Shown here: piece by piece, positions 7,442 through 16,558 of the stretch
Layout: each line of letters opens with the position of its first letter
Position numbering within the stretch: position 1 is the stretch's first letter
Source of the DNA: CALBPI01 sp038531945
GTDB taxonomy: Bacteria > Pseudomonadota > Gammaproteobacteria > Steroidobacterales > Woeseiaceae
Direction of reading: 5' to 3'
DNA: 64,000 bases
Assembly: GCA_038531945.1 (NCBI GenBank)
Contig: JBCBBH010000002.1
Span: 847,511 to 911,510 of the forward strand
Program-made: the position numbers and the translations under genes
The notes under the pieces: generated by a model
The model's database searches: none
What the model saw: the letters and a program-made list of their open reading frames with translations, nothing else
Told to the model about the DNA's origin: nothing

Positions 7442-8635
7442 CTACGGGTAGCTTTCCCCCGCTTCTGGAAGTGGGTACTTTAAGCCGGTTGCGCAGTTGT
7501 ACAACACGACGCGATCCGTCATCGATACCGATCCGTCGGCAAGGGCGTTTTCATACGCCGCGAAAGTAGCGGCACCCTCAGGGCAAAGCAATAAGCCGTC
7601 TTCACGAGCAATTCGAGCGCGTGCATCTTCGATGTGGTCGTCACTCACCGCGGTGGCGAATCCACCGCTCTCTCGGACCGCTTCCAATACGAGGAAGTCG
7701 CCAATTGCCGCGGGCACACGAATGCCGGCGGCAACGGTGTGCGCATCAATCCAGGTCTCGGCGTGTTTCGTGCCAGCTTCGAAAGCGCGCACAATGGGCG
7801 CACACCCTTCCGCTTGCACAGCGACCATGCGCGGAAGCTCGCCTCGGAGCCAACCCATCGTTTTGAGTTCGTTGAACACCTTCCACATGCCGATGAGTCC
7901 GGTGCCGCCACCGGTCGGGTAAAAGAGGACATCCGGAAGTTCCCAACCGTATTGCTCGGCAAGCTCAAGCCCCATCGTCTTTTTGCCTTCAATGCGATAG
8001 GGCTCTTTAAGCGTTGAGAAGTCGAACCAGCCACGGGTTTGCTTTCCATCACCTACGATTCGACCGCAATCGTGGATCAGTCCATTGACCTTGTAAACGT
8101 TCGCGCCTTGCATTGCGGTTTCCCGAATGTTGATTGCTGGCGTATCGCTTGGGCAAAACACGTCACAGGTCATTCCAGCGCGAGCGGCATACGCGGAGAG
8201 GGCGGCGCCGGCATTACCGTTTGTCGGCATTGCGACGTGCGTGACGCCGAGCTCGCGCGCCATGCTCAGTGCGACGGCGATGCCCCGTGCCTTGAACGAG
8301 CCGGTGGGCAGTCGGCCTTCATCTTTCACCACGATGCTGGCAGCGTTGTGGCGCTTCGCCATGTTCGGTAGATCGATTAAAGGCGTCATGACCTCGCCGA
8401 GCGATACTGCATGCTCGGGTTCGCGCATCGGCAGCAGCTCTTGATATCGCCAGAGTGTGGCATCCCGGCTCGACAGTGCATCACGCAACCCACTGGCGCT
8501 AATCGCGTCGAGGTCGTATCGCACGAGCAACGGCCAACCCTCGCGCGAGAGGTTGTGCAGCACATGGGCTTCGTGGCGCTCACCTGTCATGGAGCATTCG
8601 AGGTGCGTAACGAAATTTCGATTGGATTCAGACAT
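7442..8635 (-). CDS. thrC: Threonine synthase (PLP-dependent)
   Basis: A 397-residue fold-type II PLP enzyme. GSFKARG at residues 112-118 contains the Schiff-base lysine (K115), PTNGNAGAA is the phosphate/substrate loop, and YPTGGGTGL is the glycine-rich PLP-phosphate loop. An N-terminal CSMTGERHEA segment resembles the Cys-containing start of archaeal/plant-like threonine synthases, which convert O-phosphohomoserine to threonine. It stands alone, not beside thrA or thrB, so a different threonine-synthase-like role (e.g. cysteate or diaminopropionate chemistry) remains possible. Confidence 0.85.
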   Translation of the reverse strand: MSESNRNFVTHLECSMTGERHEAHVLHNLSREGWPLLVRYDLDAISASGLRDALSSRDATLWRYQELLPMREPEHAVSLGEVMTPLIDLPNMAKRHNAASIVVKDEGRLPTGSFKARGIAVALSMARELGVTHVAMPTNGNAGAALSAYAARAGMTCDVFCPSDTPAINIRETAMQGANVYKVNGLIHDCGRIVGDGKQTRGWFDFSTLKEPYRIEGKKTMGLELAEQYGWELPDVLFYPTGGGTGLIGMWKVFNELKTMGWLRGELPRMVAVQAEGCAPIVRAFEAGTKHAETWIDAHTVAAGIRVPAAIGDFLVLEAVRESGGFATAVSDDHIEDARARIAREDGLLLCPEGAATFAAYENALADGSVSMTDRVVLYNCATGLKYPLPEAGESYP

Positions 8636-8888
8636 AGGGTAGCCGTGTGGTTCTGGGTACGTGCGCTGTCGAGTTCTTTTCAGCGAACCGTTTCAAATTC
8701 TTCGAGCCAGATGCTACCGAGTTACGAGGACGCTTGCAGAGCGGACGCGAACGAATCGGGGAGGCCGAACCAATCGATGGGTTATTGGCTCTGGCTGATT
8801 CAGCACGGTTGGTGAATTCTATTGGATACGTCGATATGGATGAGGATTAGAGGAATTCGGCACTCGTCCCATTCATCGAAATGAGCCA
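8636..8888. other. Intergenic stretch without a supported gene
   Basis: Between the start of the threonine synthase gene and the palindrome at 8889 I see only short frames with no ribosome site or family resemblance. It probably holds the promoter of the leftward threonine synthase gene. Confidence 0.4.
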
Positions 8889-8904
8889 CAACTGTATACA
8901 GTTG
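8889..8904. promoter_or_regulatory. Perfect 16-bp palindrome, possible operator
   Basis: CAACTGTATACAGTTG is its own reverse complement. It lies about 45 bp upstream of a TATAAG element (8949-8954) and 126 bp before the small gene at 9030. Perfect palindromes of this length are typical of dimeric repressor sites. The binding protein is unknown. Confidence 0.5.
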
Positions 8905-8955
8905 CCTAGAACTTGATGAACTTTTCCTCGATTCGCTGCCTCTAACTATATAAGT

Positions 8956-9004
8956 GGTGCATACGCGCCGGTTGCTGTCGATGGCAGCAATCGCATACGG
9001 CACC
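8956..9004 (+). other. Structured leader before the 54-aa gene
   Basis: An outer pair GGTGC/GCACC (8956-8960 with 9000-9004) encloses a hairpin TTGCTG/CAGCAA with a 7-nt loop (8972-8990). It ends about 25 nt before the start codon, so it would sit in the 5' untranslated region of the 9030 gene. It matches no riboswitch class that I recognise. Confidence 0.4.
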
Positions 9005-9029
9005 GGTTTGGTAGAGAGGTAGAGGCGCT

Positions 9030-9194
9030 ATGGAGACTTTAACTCCCAGGGTTATGTTCTCGGAAATCCCGATTCGCGTGCGGATGAGTGAATTCTCTGC
9101 TGTGACTGCAGACGACCTGACTGTCATGGTCGGTGGTCGCTGGTACGCGAGAATCGACAATTTTCTACACCCGATCAAACTCGTAGACGACTAG
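9030..9194 (+). CDS. Small protein of 54 residues, unknown
   Basis: ATG 9030 is preceded by a strong ribosome site (AGAGGTAGAGG), and the frame runs 54 codons to TAG 9192-9194. The product is mixed in charge, begins METLTPRVMFSE, has a central MVGGRWYARIDN stretch and ends KLVDD, with no signal or membrane segment. A palindrome, a structured leader and a terminator-like hairpin bracket it, which argues for a real independent gene. I recognise no family. Confidence 0.5.
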   Translation: METLTPRVMFSEIPIRVRMSEFSAVTADDLTVMVGGRWYARIDNFLHPIKLVDD

Positions 9195-9198
9195 TCTT

Positions 9199-9221
9199 AA
9201 TCGGGGTCGAACCGATTTTCT
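9199..9221 (+). terminator. Terminator-like hairpin after the 54-aa gene
   Basis: AATCGG, a 7-nt loop and CCGATT form a short stem followed by TTTTCT, beginning 5 bases after the stop codon. The stem is only 6 bp, so strength is uncertain. Confidence 0.45.
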
Positions 9222-9269
9222 CGACAGATTCGGTCTGGTCGCCCTTCGCTGTTGGACGCCACTCGATAG

Positions 9270-9770
9270 TTAGTCTTGTTCGGTGTCGGAGCTTTCCGGC
9301 GAGCTTTGATACTTAAACACCAAGGGAGTCAGCACTTTGTTTGGATCTTCTGTATCCAGCACATCGATCCATGCCTTGAGAATGCGCCTTGACTCGAGTC
9401 CAACTTCTCGATTGTTTTCCCTAACCGAACGGTTAACGACGTCAAAGTAAGGGAGGTAGTAGTCTTTGAACGCAGTCGCGAGCGGAGCGGACACGCAGTT
9501 GAGCCAATCAGGTGATACGCGTTTTGCCATGTCGTGAGAGAACTCGAAAACTGGCTCTAGTCCTTCAGGTGTGACGGCACTGGTTCGACCGGCTCGAAAC
9601 ACTTCAGCTAGCGCTATCAATGACAAGCGGAAGTGCATCAAGGAATTTACACCATGTGTCTCCGAGCACTTGATAGCGCCTTCTCGGAACGCCCGGTCGG
9701 TCGCAGATTCGTCGGCCGAAAGCTGCCCCGACATTATCGCGAAAACGCCGACTAGAACTGCGAATCTCAT
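9270..9770 (-). CDS. Secreted hypothetical protein
   Basis: A 166-residue protein with a clear signal peptide (MRFAVLVGVFAIMSG, cleavage near LSADE). The mature part is alpha-helical in character, has two cysteines (in AIKCSETHG and LNCVSAP) that could form a disulfide, and ends in an acidic tail. No family is recognised. It lies between the isolated 54-aa gene and the end of the amidase gene, with its own start at 9770. Confidence 0.65.
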   Translation of the reverse strand: MRFAVLVGVFAIMSGQLSADESATDRAFREGAIKCSETHGVNSLMHFRLSLIALAEVFRAGRTSAVTPEGLEPVFEFSHDMAKRVSPDWLNCVSAPLATAFKDYYLPYFDVVNRSVRENNREVGLESRRILKAWIDVLDTEDPNKVLTPLVFKYQSSPESSDTEQD

Positions 9771-9945
9771 AATTATGCTCGCTCAAGTGCTCGTTTAGTC
9801 ATAAAGCTACGCGGTCATATTGTCGAGCACAAATTATCAGGCGGAGATGGACCGATCAGAAAGATCGGGTTTGCCAGTCCATAACTACACTGACCTTGAT
9901 CGCGCTCAATCCGATGTTCGACGAATTCGGTCTGACAACTTTTTT

Positions 9946-11562
9946 CTAGTCGACCGGAGCCACAAGCTTAGAGAAATCCAAACGCTCGGTGTCACCATCC
10001 GGGTACATGGGCGCAAGGTCACTGTTCACCGTTCTCTCGAATGCGTGGCCTGCGCGCAAGAGCGCCGCATCGTCCCAAGCGGTCCCCATAAACAAAAGAC
10101 CGAGCGGTAGACCTTGGTGGTCGCCCATTGGCACCGTCAGCACCGGGTAACCCGCTGCTGACGCCAACCAACCTGCGCCTAAGAGGCCGCCCGCCGGTTC
10201 ACTCGTACCGAGCAAGTCGACAGGAGCGGCCGGCTTGGTTGTTGGCATAACCAGGAGACGCACGTCGTGTTCCGCCAGCAGTTTGTCTACGCCGTCTTTT
10301 CGAGCAGCTTGGACGAACTCAGCGACCGTACTTCCAAAGTCTGCATCGTCCGCAGCACTTGATGCGGCAGTGTCCAGCAGAATCGACTGATCAAACAATG
10401 CGAGCTCGCGATCGGCATACGCGCGGTTGAATTGGATGATATCGTCGATTGAACGAACCGCGATATCCGCCGGCGAATTGGCAAGATAGTCGTTCAAGCC
10501 TACTTTGAATTCCGCCTGTAGGATTCGGTCGCCTTGTTGCCACAGTACTGGCGCCGGGGAGAACTCTTCGATCTCCACGAGAACGGCACCTGCCGCTTCC
10601 AGCCGCTTGAGCGCCTGGTTGAAAGAGGCGGAGACCGGTGCGCTGTCTCCCTCCGCCCATCGAAACACGCCAATTCGCATGCCACGGATGCCTCTATCCA
10701 ATTCGGTAACGTAGTTCTCCCTGCGTCGATCAGCGTCGCGAGTGGCGGGATCCTCGGAATCCGATCCGGCAATGACAGCAAGCAACATTGCGGCGTCCTT
10801 TACGGTGTGTGCAATAGGACCAGCGCTGTCCTGACGCGGCGATAGCGGGATGATGTACCGGCGCGACACCAGGCCAACGGTTGGTTTCAAGCCAACGAGG
10901 CCCATGACTGCGGCAGGGCAGGTGATCGACCCATTGGTTTCCGTTCCAATAGCAACCGGAACGAACGCTGCAGCGACTGCAGCAGCCGATCCTGAGGATG
11001 ATCCGCACGCACTGCGCCGAAGGTTGTACGGGTTTCGCGTGAGTCCGCCGACGCCACTCCAACCGGCGATCGATTCGGACGATCGATAATTCGCCCATTC
11101 GGACAAGTTGGTCTTTCCGAGAATCACCATACCGGCTTCGCGCAACCTCGCGACGAGCGGTGCGTCCCGTCCCGTGGTGTTCTCTGCAAGTGCAAGTGAA
11201 CCAGCCGTTGTTGGCAATTCACGAGATTCAATGTTGTCTTTTAAAAGGATCGGTACGCCGTGTAGCGGACTTCGAAACATCCCAGCCTCGGCTTCACGGT
11301 CGAGTGCAATCGCAGCGTTAAGTGCATCGGGATTCAGAGAGATGATGCTCTGGATACGCGGCCCGGAGCGATCAAATTTTGCGATTCGTTCCAGGAGTGC
11401 CTTGGTTGCTGCCTCCGAAGTCGTTTCTCCAAGTCGAATCTGTTCGGCCAGGTCAGCGGCAGTCACCGCGTCTTCAAGTTCCAATGGCGAGCTGTCGGAT
11501 AGTTGACTTAAGAGCACTGCCAGCACGACGGAAAGACCCTTTAGTACTCCTGCTCTTGCCAT
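9946..11562 (-). CDS. Amidase signature family enzyme, exported
   Basis: A 538-residue protein of the amidase signature family, which hydrolyses C-N amide bonds with a Ser-cisSer-Lys triad. The lysine is in PILLKDNI, the cis-serine lies in the glycine/serine loop CGSSSGSAA, and the nucleophile is in GTETNGSITCP. The N-terminus (KGLSVVLAVLLSQ) looks like a signal peptide. I chose ATG 11562 because a perfect AGGAGG lies 5 bases upstream; a longer in-frame start at 11880 would run through the divergent lipoprotein gene. Substrate unknown; relatives include secreted amidases of marine bacteria. Confidence 0.9.
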   Translation of the reverse strand: MARAGVLKGLSVVLAVLLSQLSDSSPLELEDAVTAADLAEQIRLGETTSEAATKALLERIAKFDRSGPRIQSIISLNPDALNAAIALDREAEAGMFRSPLHGVPILLKDNIESRELPTTAGSLALAENTTGRDAPLVARLREAGMVILGKTNLSEWANYRSSESIAGWSGVGGLTRNPYNLRRSACGSSSGSAAAVAAAFVPVAIGTETNGSITCPAAVMGLVGLKPTVGLVSRRYIIPLSPRQDSAGPIAHTVKDAAMLLAVIAGSDSEDPATRDADRRRENYVTELDRGIRGMRIGVFRWAEGDSAPVSASFNQALKRLEAAGAVLVEIEEFSPAPVLWQQGDRILQAEFKVGLNDYLANSPADIAVRSIDDIIQFNRAYADRELALFDQSILLDTAASSAADDADFGSTVAEFVQAARKDGVDKLLAEHDVRLLVMPTTKPAAPVDLLGTSEPAGGLLGAGWLASAAGYPVLTVPMGDHQGLPLGLLFMGTAWDDAALLRAGHAFERTVNSDLAPMYPDGDTERLDFSKLVAPVD

Positions 11563-11777
11563 ACGATCCTCCTGTTCCACAGCGTGTTCTGCGGCGCTCG
11601 ATTCGTCATGTACCAGACTCGGCCCGAGCAGCGCTCTGAGCCTTGGTTGGATGCTTGGCTGTCGCGGAGGGTTTAGATGACGTGAAGTTCGAACCGGTGA
11701 TCCAAGCATTGGTTGTAAGAACGAGGTTGATCTTTCGTTGCTACACTCAATTACAAGCGAGCACATGGAGCAGCAGA

Positions 11778-12266
11778 ATGAGGGGATTACGTTATTGGTT
11801 GGCGCCGGTCGTCGCGCTGCTTGCCAGTGGTTGCACGCAGTCGCACTCCGAAGAGACGATGGCGAATGCCGCGGAGCCAACCCAGGAAAAACCAGCCATC
11901 ACGCTGGGGGACGGCGAGCGCAACTGGATCAAGATCGAAGGCTTGACGCGTGATGGGGATGTACTCTTTGTCCCAGAAGTATTGATCGAGAAAAATGGCT
12001 TTCTCGTTATCCATCGCTTCAAGGATGGCAAGCCATACGGCAAAGACTACGTGGCGTCGACGTTCGTAAAAGCCGGTAGCAATCTGGACGTCCCGATCAC
12101 CTTGCCTGATGAACCGGAACCTGATAGCCCGCTGTTGATCATGCTGCATTCGGATGTGAACCAGAACCGGGAGCTGGACTTCGTCTTCGTGGATGACACC
12201 CACGTTCTGGACAAGGCTGTGTTCGAAGGCTCGACGATGGTGGCGAAGATTTTCACGACACCCTAG
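11778..12266 (+). CDS. Small lipoprotein with a DUF7282-like domain
   Basis: ATG 11778 follows GGAG by 7 bases. The 162-residue product has a lipoprotein signal (LLASGC lipobox). The body pattern, a VLFVPEVLIEKNGFLVIH strand block, then LLIMLHSD and a later DD turn, resembles the DUF7282 beta-sandwich, a family of unknown function; this assignment is by eye only. It is divergent from the amidase gene. Its stop overlaps the end of the convergent zinc-ribbon gene by 4 bases. Confidence 0.7.
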   Translation: MRGLRYWLAPVVALLASGCTQSHSEETMANAAEPTQEKPAITLGDGERNWIKIEGLTRDGDVLFVPEVLIEKNGFLVIHRFKDGKPYGKDYVASTFVKAGSNLDVPITLPDEPEPDSPLLIMLHSDVNQNRELDFVFVDDTHVLDKAVFEGSTMVAKIFTTP

Positions 12267-12982
12267 CCAATCGCTTGCTCGCTTGTGTATTCGATGGCGA
12301 TCGACACGATTGCCATGTAGAGCGAGAGCACAACTATCGTCCGGAGGATCGCCGCTAGCCAATGCGTCCCAAAAACTCGGCGGAATGCCAAAGTGATGTA
12401 TACGAGAAAAACAATCATCGTCACTGCCTGAGCGACGAGTAAGACTGCGCTGCTCTCTGCAACCACTTCCAGCGGCAGGATTACCGCAAACGCTACATAC
12501 GCGACGCAGTGCAAATGCAAAGAGAATATGAGGTGGTCAAAAAATAGTCGACGCCAGTACACCGCCTTCATCAGCAACGCGAAAACCGGCAGCAGCACGA
12601 ACATAACGCTCGGTAGATCGTCAGATAAGAATCGCGATTCGATTGCGGCATCGAATGCTGGGTCGATACCTGGCTGCCCAAGGAGTTGTGCGGAGGCGAA
12701 CCAGGCGATGAGCAGGAAAAACGCGATGCTGAATGCCAAATACAGGCGCAGTGGCGGCGTGAAACGCATGCGACGACCTGCGAGGTACTCCGCAGTGAGT
12801 CCACCGGGATCGGTCAACAGTGTTTTTATCGTGTTCGCGGTGCGCCCATCAACTTCAAACGTCTCCTGAACGACATCGCCGATCAAGTGCCAAATAGGGC
12901 TGTCGAAGTTCGCATTGCGTTGGCCGCACTGCGCACAGTATTTACCGGTGAGCGCAGCGCCGCAGTTTTTGCAGTGGGTCAT
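12263..12982 (-). CDS. DUF3667-type membrane protein with N-terminal zinc ribbon
   Basis: A 239-residue protein. Four cysteines (C4, C7, C16, C19 in CKNCGAAL and YCAQCGQR) form a zinc ribbon, followed by a conserved cytosolic segment (TIKTLLTDPGGLTAEYLAGRR) and about five hydrophobic helices. This layout is characteristic of the DUF3667 family, whose function is unknown. It is divergent from the kinase gene at 13127. Confidence 0.75.
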   Translation of the reverse strand: MTHCKNCGAALTGKYCAQCGQRNANFDSPIWHLIGDVVQETFEVDGRTANTIKTLLTDPGGLTAEYLAGRRMRFTPPLRLYLAFSIAFFLLIAWFASAQLLGQPGIDPAFDAAIESRFLSDDLPSVMFVLLPVFALLMKAVYWRRLFFDHLIFSLHLHCVAYVAFAVILPLEVVAESSAVLLVAQAVTMIVFLVYITLAFRRVFGTHWLAAILRTIVVLSLYMAIVSIAIEYTSEQAIG

Positions 12983-13126
12983 GTGTTTTGCGTGCCCATC
13001 AATTGAGGTTTTTCTTGTGCTTTTTTGGAGTAGGTGGCTCTATTGTAACCAGCGCGGTTGGTCCACAAGCAGGATATACACAACCAATATTGAATACACT
13101 GAACCGGTGTGGGCGAGGAGAGAGCT

Positions 13127-15778
13127 ATGACAACCGACCGCTGGACGGAGCTCAGACGACTATTTTCAGAGTTGCGGGACTTGAGCGAGTCAACGCGTGA
13201 AGCGCGCCTGGCCGAGATTGCGCAGCAAGCACCGGATCTTTCCGCCGAGCTCTCTGAAATGTTCGCGGCCCTTGCGTCGCCGAGCGAATCCGTGACGCAA
13301 GCCGTCGGCGGTGCCGTACAGACACTGGATGAGGCAACTACCAACCATTTGATCGGCAAGCAGCTCGGCGCGTACACAATTACCGAGCACATCGCACATG
13401 GTGGAATGGGCGAAGTTTTCGCAGCCGAACGGTCAGATGGGGCATTCGACCAGCGCGTTGCGGTCAAACTTATTGGCTCACGCGTCACGTCAATCGAAGA
13501 CCGACAGCGGCTGGCTGCAGAACGCCAAATATTGGCTCGGCTCGAGCATCCTGGTATCGCACGCATTCTTGACGGCGGCACTGCAGACGATGGCACCACC
13601 TTCATTGTGATGGAGTACATCGATGGTGTACCAATCGATCGATTTTGCGAAGACCATAGTTTAACGCTGGATGCACGGTTGCGATTGTTTGCGAAAGTCT
13701 GTGACGCCGTTCAATTCGCACACCAAAACCTGATCGTGCATCGCGACATTAAGCCGTCGAACATCCTCGTTTCCGCAAAAGGTGAACCAAAACTGCTCGA
13801 TTTTGGTATCGCGAAGATCATAAATGGCGGCTCCGATAAATCGGTGGACCCAACCGAGTTTGAACAGCGCGCGATGACCCCGGATTTTGCAAGCCCGGAG
13901 CAACTGCTTGGTAGTCCAATCACTACCGTGAGCGACATTTATTCGCTCGGCGTCCTTCTATACCTCTTGGCCGCGGGCCGACGTCCTTACACGATGCATG
14001 GATTGCGTGCCAGCGAACGCGAGCGCCTGTTGTGCGACACGGATCCAAAAAAGCCGAGTACGACGGCATACGAGGTATTACGCAGCGCGCGCGAGACTGT
14101 GCAATTCCCCGTGCAGGCGGACCGACTCAAGGGTGATCTGGATGCAATGATTCTGACAGCCATGCACAAGGAGCCAGCGAGCCGTTACCGCTCAGCACGT
14201 GAGTTGTATGATGACGTGCATGCCTTCCTCGATAACCTCCCAGTGCGTGCGCGCGGTCGCACCTTCGGATACGTAGCTCGGAAGTTCTTGCGTCGCCACC
14301 GGGCGGCAGCGCTCACAGGCTTGGTGCTTACCCTCTCTGCAGTTGGCGCGTTGGTGTATCACACACGGACTGTCAGCGCGGAGCGGGATCGAGCAGAAGC
14401 AGAAGTTGTGCGTGCAGAGTCTGTCATTCAGTTCATGACCGATATTTTCGAGCTGCAAAGTCCGAATCAACTGGGCAATACGGTAACAGCCAAAGCCGTT
14501 TTGGATGCGGGCGCCCGCACACTGAGCAGCCGCTTCGAGAATCAGCCGGATACGCATGCGCGACTCGGTGCGACAATTGGCGGTATCTATAGCAACCTTG
14601 GCCTTCACAGCGAAGCGGCCAAGCACTACCGGGAAGCAATCGCACTTAACAAAGCGAATAGCAACGTGCATCGACAGGCAGAGAGCGAGCTCGGCCTTGC
14701 CAACGCACTGCTCTACCTCGGCGACTACGAAGGTGCTGAGCAGCATTTCCGGAGCGCGCTCGTACTGGCTAACAGTGTTTACGAAAAAGACAGTATGCAT
14801 CGCGCTCACTTCATCAATGATCTTGGGCACGCACTTAACTATCAAGGTCGATACGTCGAGGCGCGATCACTGTTCGAGCAAGTGCTGTCGATAGCCGAAT
14901 CGGCCGGTATCTCGGACGATAGAGTGGTTGCAGCTGCGCAGGCGAATCTCTCACAGATCATGCACTATCAGGGCGAAACGGCAGCGGCTGTGCCACTCGC
15001 CGAAGCGTCGCTTGCCTGGGCGGAGGAAAACCATGAATCTAACAGCGCCGTGGTCAGTGTCCGGAAGCATAATCTGGCCTCGTTGTTTTCAGAACTCAAT
15101 GAGCTCGAAGAGGCGGAAGCATTGTATCTCCAAGTCTACGAGATCGATCTGGCCACGTTAGGGGCAGATCATCTTGACCGGGATGCCACCATGACCAGTC
15201 TGGGCGTGCTGTACCGTAGAATGGAACGCTATGACGAGGCAAGGATTTGGCTACAACGCGCAGTAGATCATGCGATCAAAACGCGCGGTCCGGAGCAATT
15301 TGAGACCGCGTATAACTTGAACAATCTCGCCAAGCTCGAGGCCGAAGTCGGCGACACTAAGACTGCGGCACAGCATTTCACTGAAGTGCAGGCGATCTAC
15401 GCGGCAACTATCGGCGAATCACACCCACAGATGGCGTCCACGAAAACCGCGTTCGCCGAGTTGTTGCTGACAATGAACCAACCAGATGCCGCGATTGCAC
15501 AGGCCACCGCCGCTTTGCGAATCTGCGAGACGGAACTTCCCGCAGGACACTGGCTGACATACAAGGCGCGCATGCTGCTCGGACAGTCTTTGCTTGCGCG
15601 CGGAGACTCCGGGCGCGGCGCGAGTACCTTAGTCGAAGTATTCGAGGGCGTGTCTATAGACTTACCAGATCATGAGGTTTATGCAGCAACAGTGCGTGCA
15701 TTGCTCGCGCACTATCGGCAATCTGGTAATGCCGCGCAGGAACAACGTTTTCAAGCGATGCTCGCTCAATTGGATTAA
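13127..15778 (+). CDS. Ser/Thr protein kinase with transmembrane helix and TPR repeats
   Basis: An 883-residue protein. It opens with a ~70-residue helical module (RWTELRRLFSEL...) also found at 20002 and in the 38126 gene. The Hanks-type kinase domain (~75-345) has a glycine loop (HGGMGEV), VAVKL lysine, HRDIKPSNIL catalytic loop and DFGIAK metal motif, so it should be active. One transmembrane helix follows (~395-413), then about eight TPR units. ATG 13127 is preferred over GTG 13109 because GAGGAGAG sits at the right spacing. The gene is convergent with an ECF sigma factor of the type usually linked to such kinases. Confidence 0.92.
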   Translation: MTTDRWTELRRLFSELRDLSESTREARLAEIAQQAPDLSAELSEMFAALASPSESVTQAVGGAVQTLDEATTNHLIGKQLGAYTITEHIAHGGMGEVFAAERSDGAFDQRVAVKLIGSRVTSIEDRQRLAAERQILARLEHPGIARILDGGTADDGTTFIVMEYIDGVPIDRFCEDHSLTLDARLRLFAKVCDAVQFAHQNLIVHRDIKPSNILVSAKGEPKLLDFGIAKIINGGSDKSVDPTEFEQRAMTPDFASPEQLLGSPITTVSDIYSLGVLLYLLAAGRRPYTMHGLRASERERLLCDTDPKKPSTTAYEVLRSARETVQFPVQADRLKGDLDAMILTAMHKEPASRYRSARELYDDVHAFLDNLPVRARGRTFGYVARKFLRRHRAAALTGLVLTLSAVGALVYHTRTVSAERDRAEAEVVRAESVIQFMTDIFELQSPNQLGNTVTAKAVLDAGARTLSSRFENQPDTHARLGATIGGIYSNLGLHSEAAKHYREAIALNKANSNVHRQAESELGLANALLYLGDYEGAEQHFRSALVLANSVYEKDSMHRAHFINDLGHALNYQGRYVEARSLFEQVLSIAESAGISDDRVVAAAQANLSQIMHYQGETAAAVPLAEASLAWAEENHESNSAVVSVRKHNLASLFSELNELEEAEALYLQVYEIDLATLGADHLDRDATMTSLGVLYRRMERYDEARIWLQRAVDHAIKTRGPEQFETAYNLNNLAKLEAEVGDTKTAAQHFTEVQAIYAATIGESHPQMASTKTAFAELLLTMNQPDAAIAQATAALRICETELPAGHWLTYKARMLLGQSLLARGDSGRGASTLVEVFEGVSIDLPDHEVYAATVRALLAHYRQSGNAAQEQRFQAMLAQLD

Positions 15779-15837
15779 ATCGAGTCTTGTTATCGCTGGT
15801 TAGGGACAGGAAAGCTCCGACCCGCAGGCTACGAGGA

Positions 15838-16389
15838 TTACGCCATCTCTTTCTGCAGCCAGGCTTTCGCGAACTGCAAGTCCTCGTAAAACGTAGTTCG
15901 CGCAATGTTGAGGTGGTCGGCGGCCTCCTTGTAGCTTAGTCCACCGAAAAATACGAGCTCAACAGCCGATGCCAGGCGCGCATCGAACGTGGCAAGTTTT
16001 TCCATCGCGATATCCAATTCCAGAATGGCCGGAGTGCTGCGGAGATCAGCAATGCGCTCTTCATCGAGGGTTGCACTCGCCACACCGCCGCCGCGTTTTT
16101 GGCGGTGCTTAGCGCGCGCATGATCGACCAGCGTTCGACGCATCATCCGTGCCGCGGTGCTAAGAAAGTGCGAGCGATCCAAATAGTCCACCTCGGCACC
16201 CGCAAGCTTCAAAAAGGCCTCGTTGACTAACGCCGTGGCCTGCAAGGTGTGAGATGACGGCTCCTTGCGCATGTATCCGCGTGCCAGGCGCTTCAATTCG
16301 TCATAGACAAACGGCGTCAAGCGGGCAAGCGCTGCCTCATCGCCATGTTGCCAGCGATGAATCAGTTGTGTGACTTCATTTGATGTCAT
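15838..16389 (-). CDS. ECF-type RNA polymerase sigma factor (kinase-associated subfamily)
   Basis: A 183-residue sigma factor. Region 2 spans LVNEAFLKL to DHARAKHRQKR, and region 4 ends in a helix-turn-helix (LSYKEAADHLNIARTTFYEDLQFAKAWL). The overall pattern (TLQATALVNEAFLKL) matches the TIGR02999-like subfamily typically encoded beside TPR kinases with no classic anti-sigma factor. I chose ATG 16389 because GGAAAAG lies 8 bases upstream; ATG 16395 would be only 2 bases away. It is divergent from the large lipoprotein gene at 16559. Confidence 0.9.
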   Translation of the reverse strand: MTSNEVTQLIHRWQHGDEAALARLTPFVYDELKRLARGYMRKEPSSHTLQATALVNEAFLKLAGAEVDYLDRSHFLSTAARMMRRTLVDHARAKHRQKRGGGVASATLDEERIADLRSTPAILELDIAMEKLATFDARLASAVELVFFGGLSYKEAADHLNIARTTFYEDLQFAKAWLQKEMA

Positions 16390-16558
16390 ATGCATCGCTT
16401 TTCCAATGAGTGCTTGAAACTATAACACAATGTTTTTCAGCGACTTGCGGCGATAGCGTCGCTACTTTTCATTTTTCTCCGAACGATCCGCCGTGCGTTG
16501 TCGCAGCAACTCATGACAGCAGCAAATTGCCCTCGCGACCGCGGGGACGGAGGCGATC

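Noticed and set aside
9820..10110. 96-residue plus-strand frame over the amidase 3' end
   Set aside because: Most of it is antisense to a well-supported gene and it resembles nothing known.
11563..11880. Longer N-terminus for the amidase
   Set aside because: The extension covers the divergent lipoprotein's start, and a perfect AGGAGG marks the internal start at 11562.
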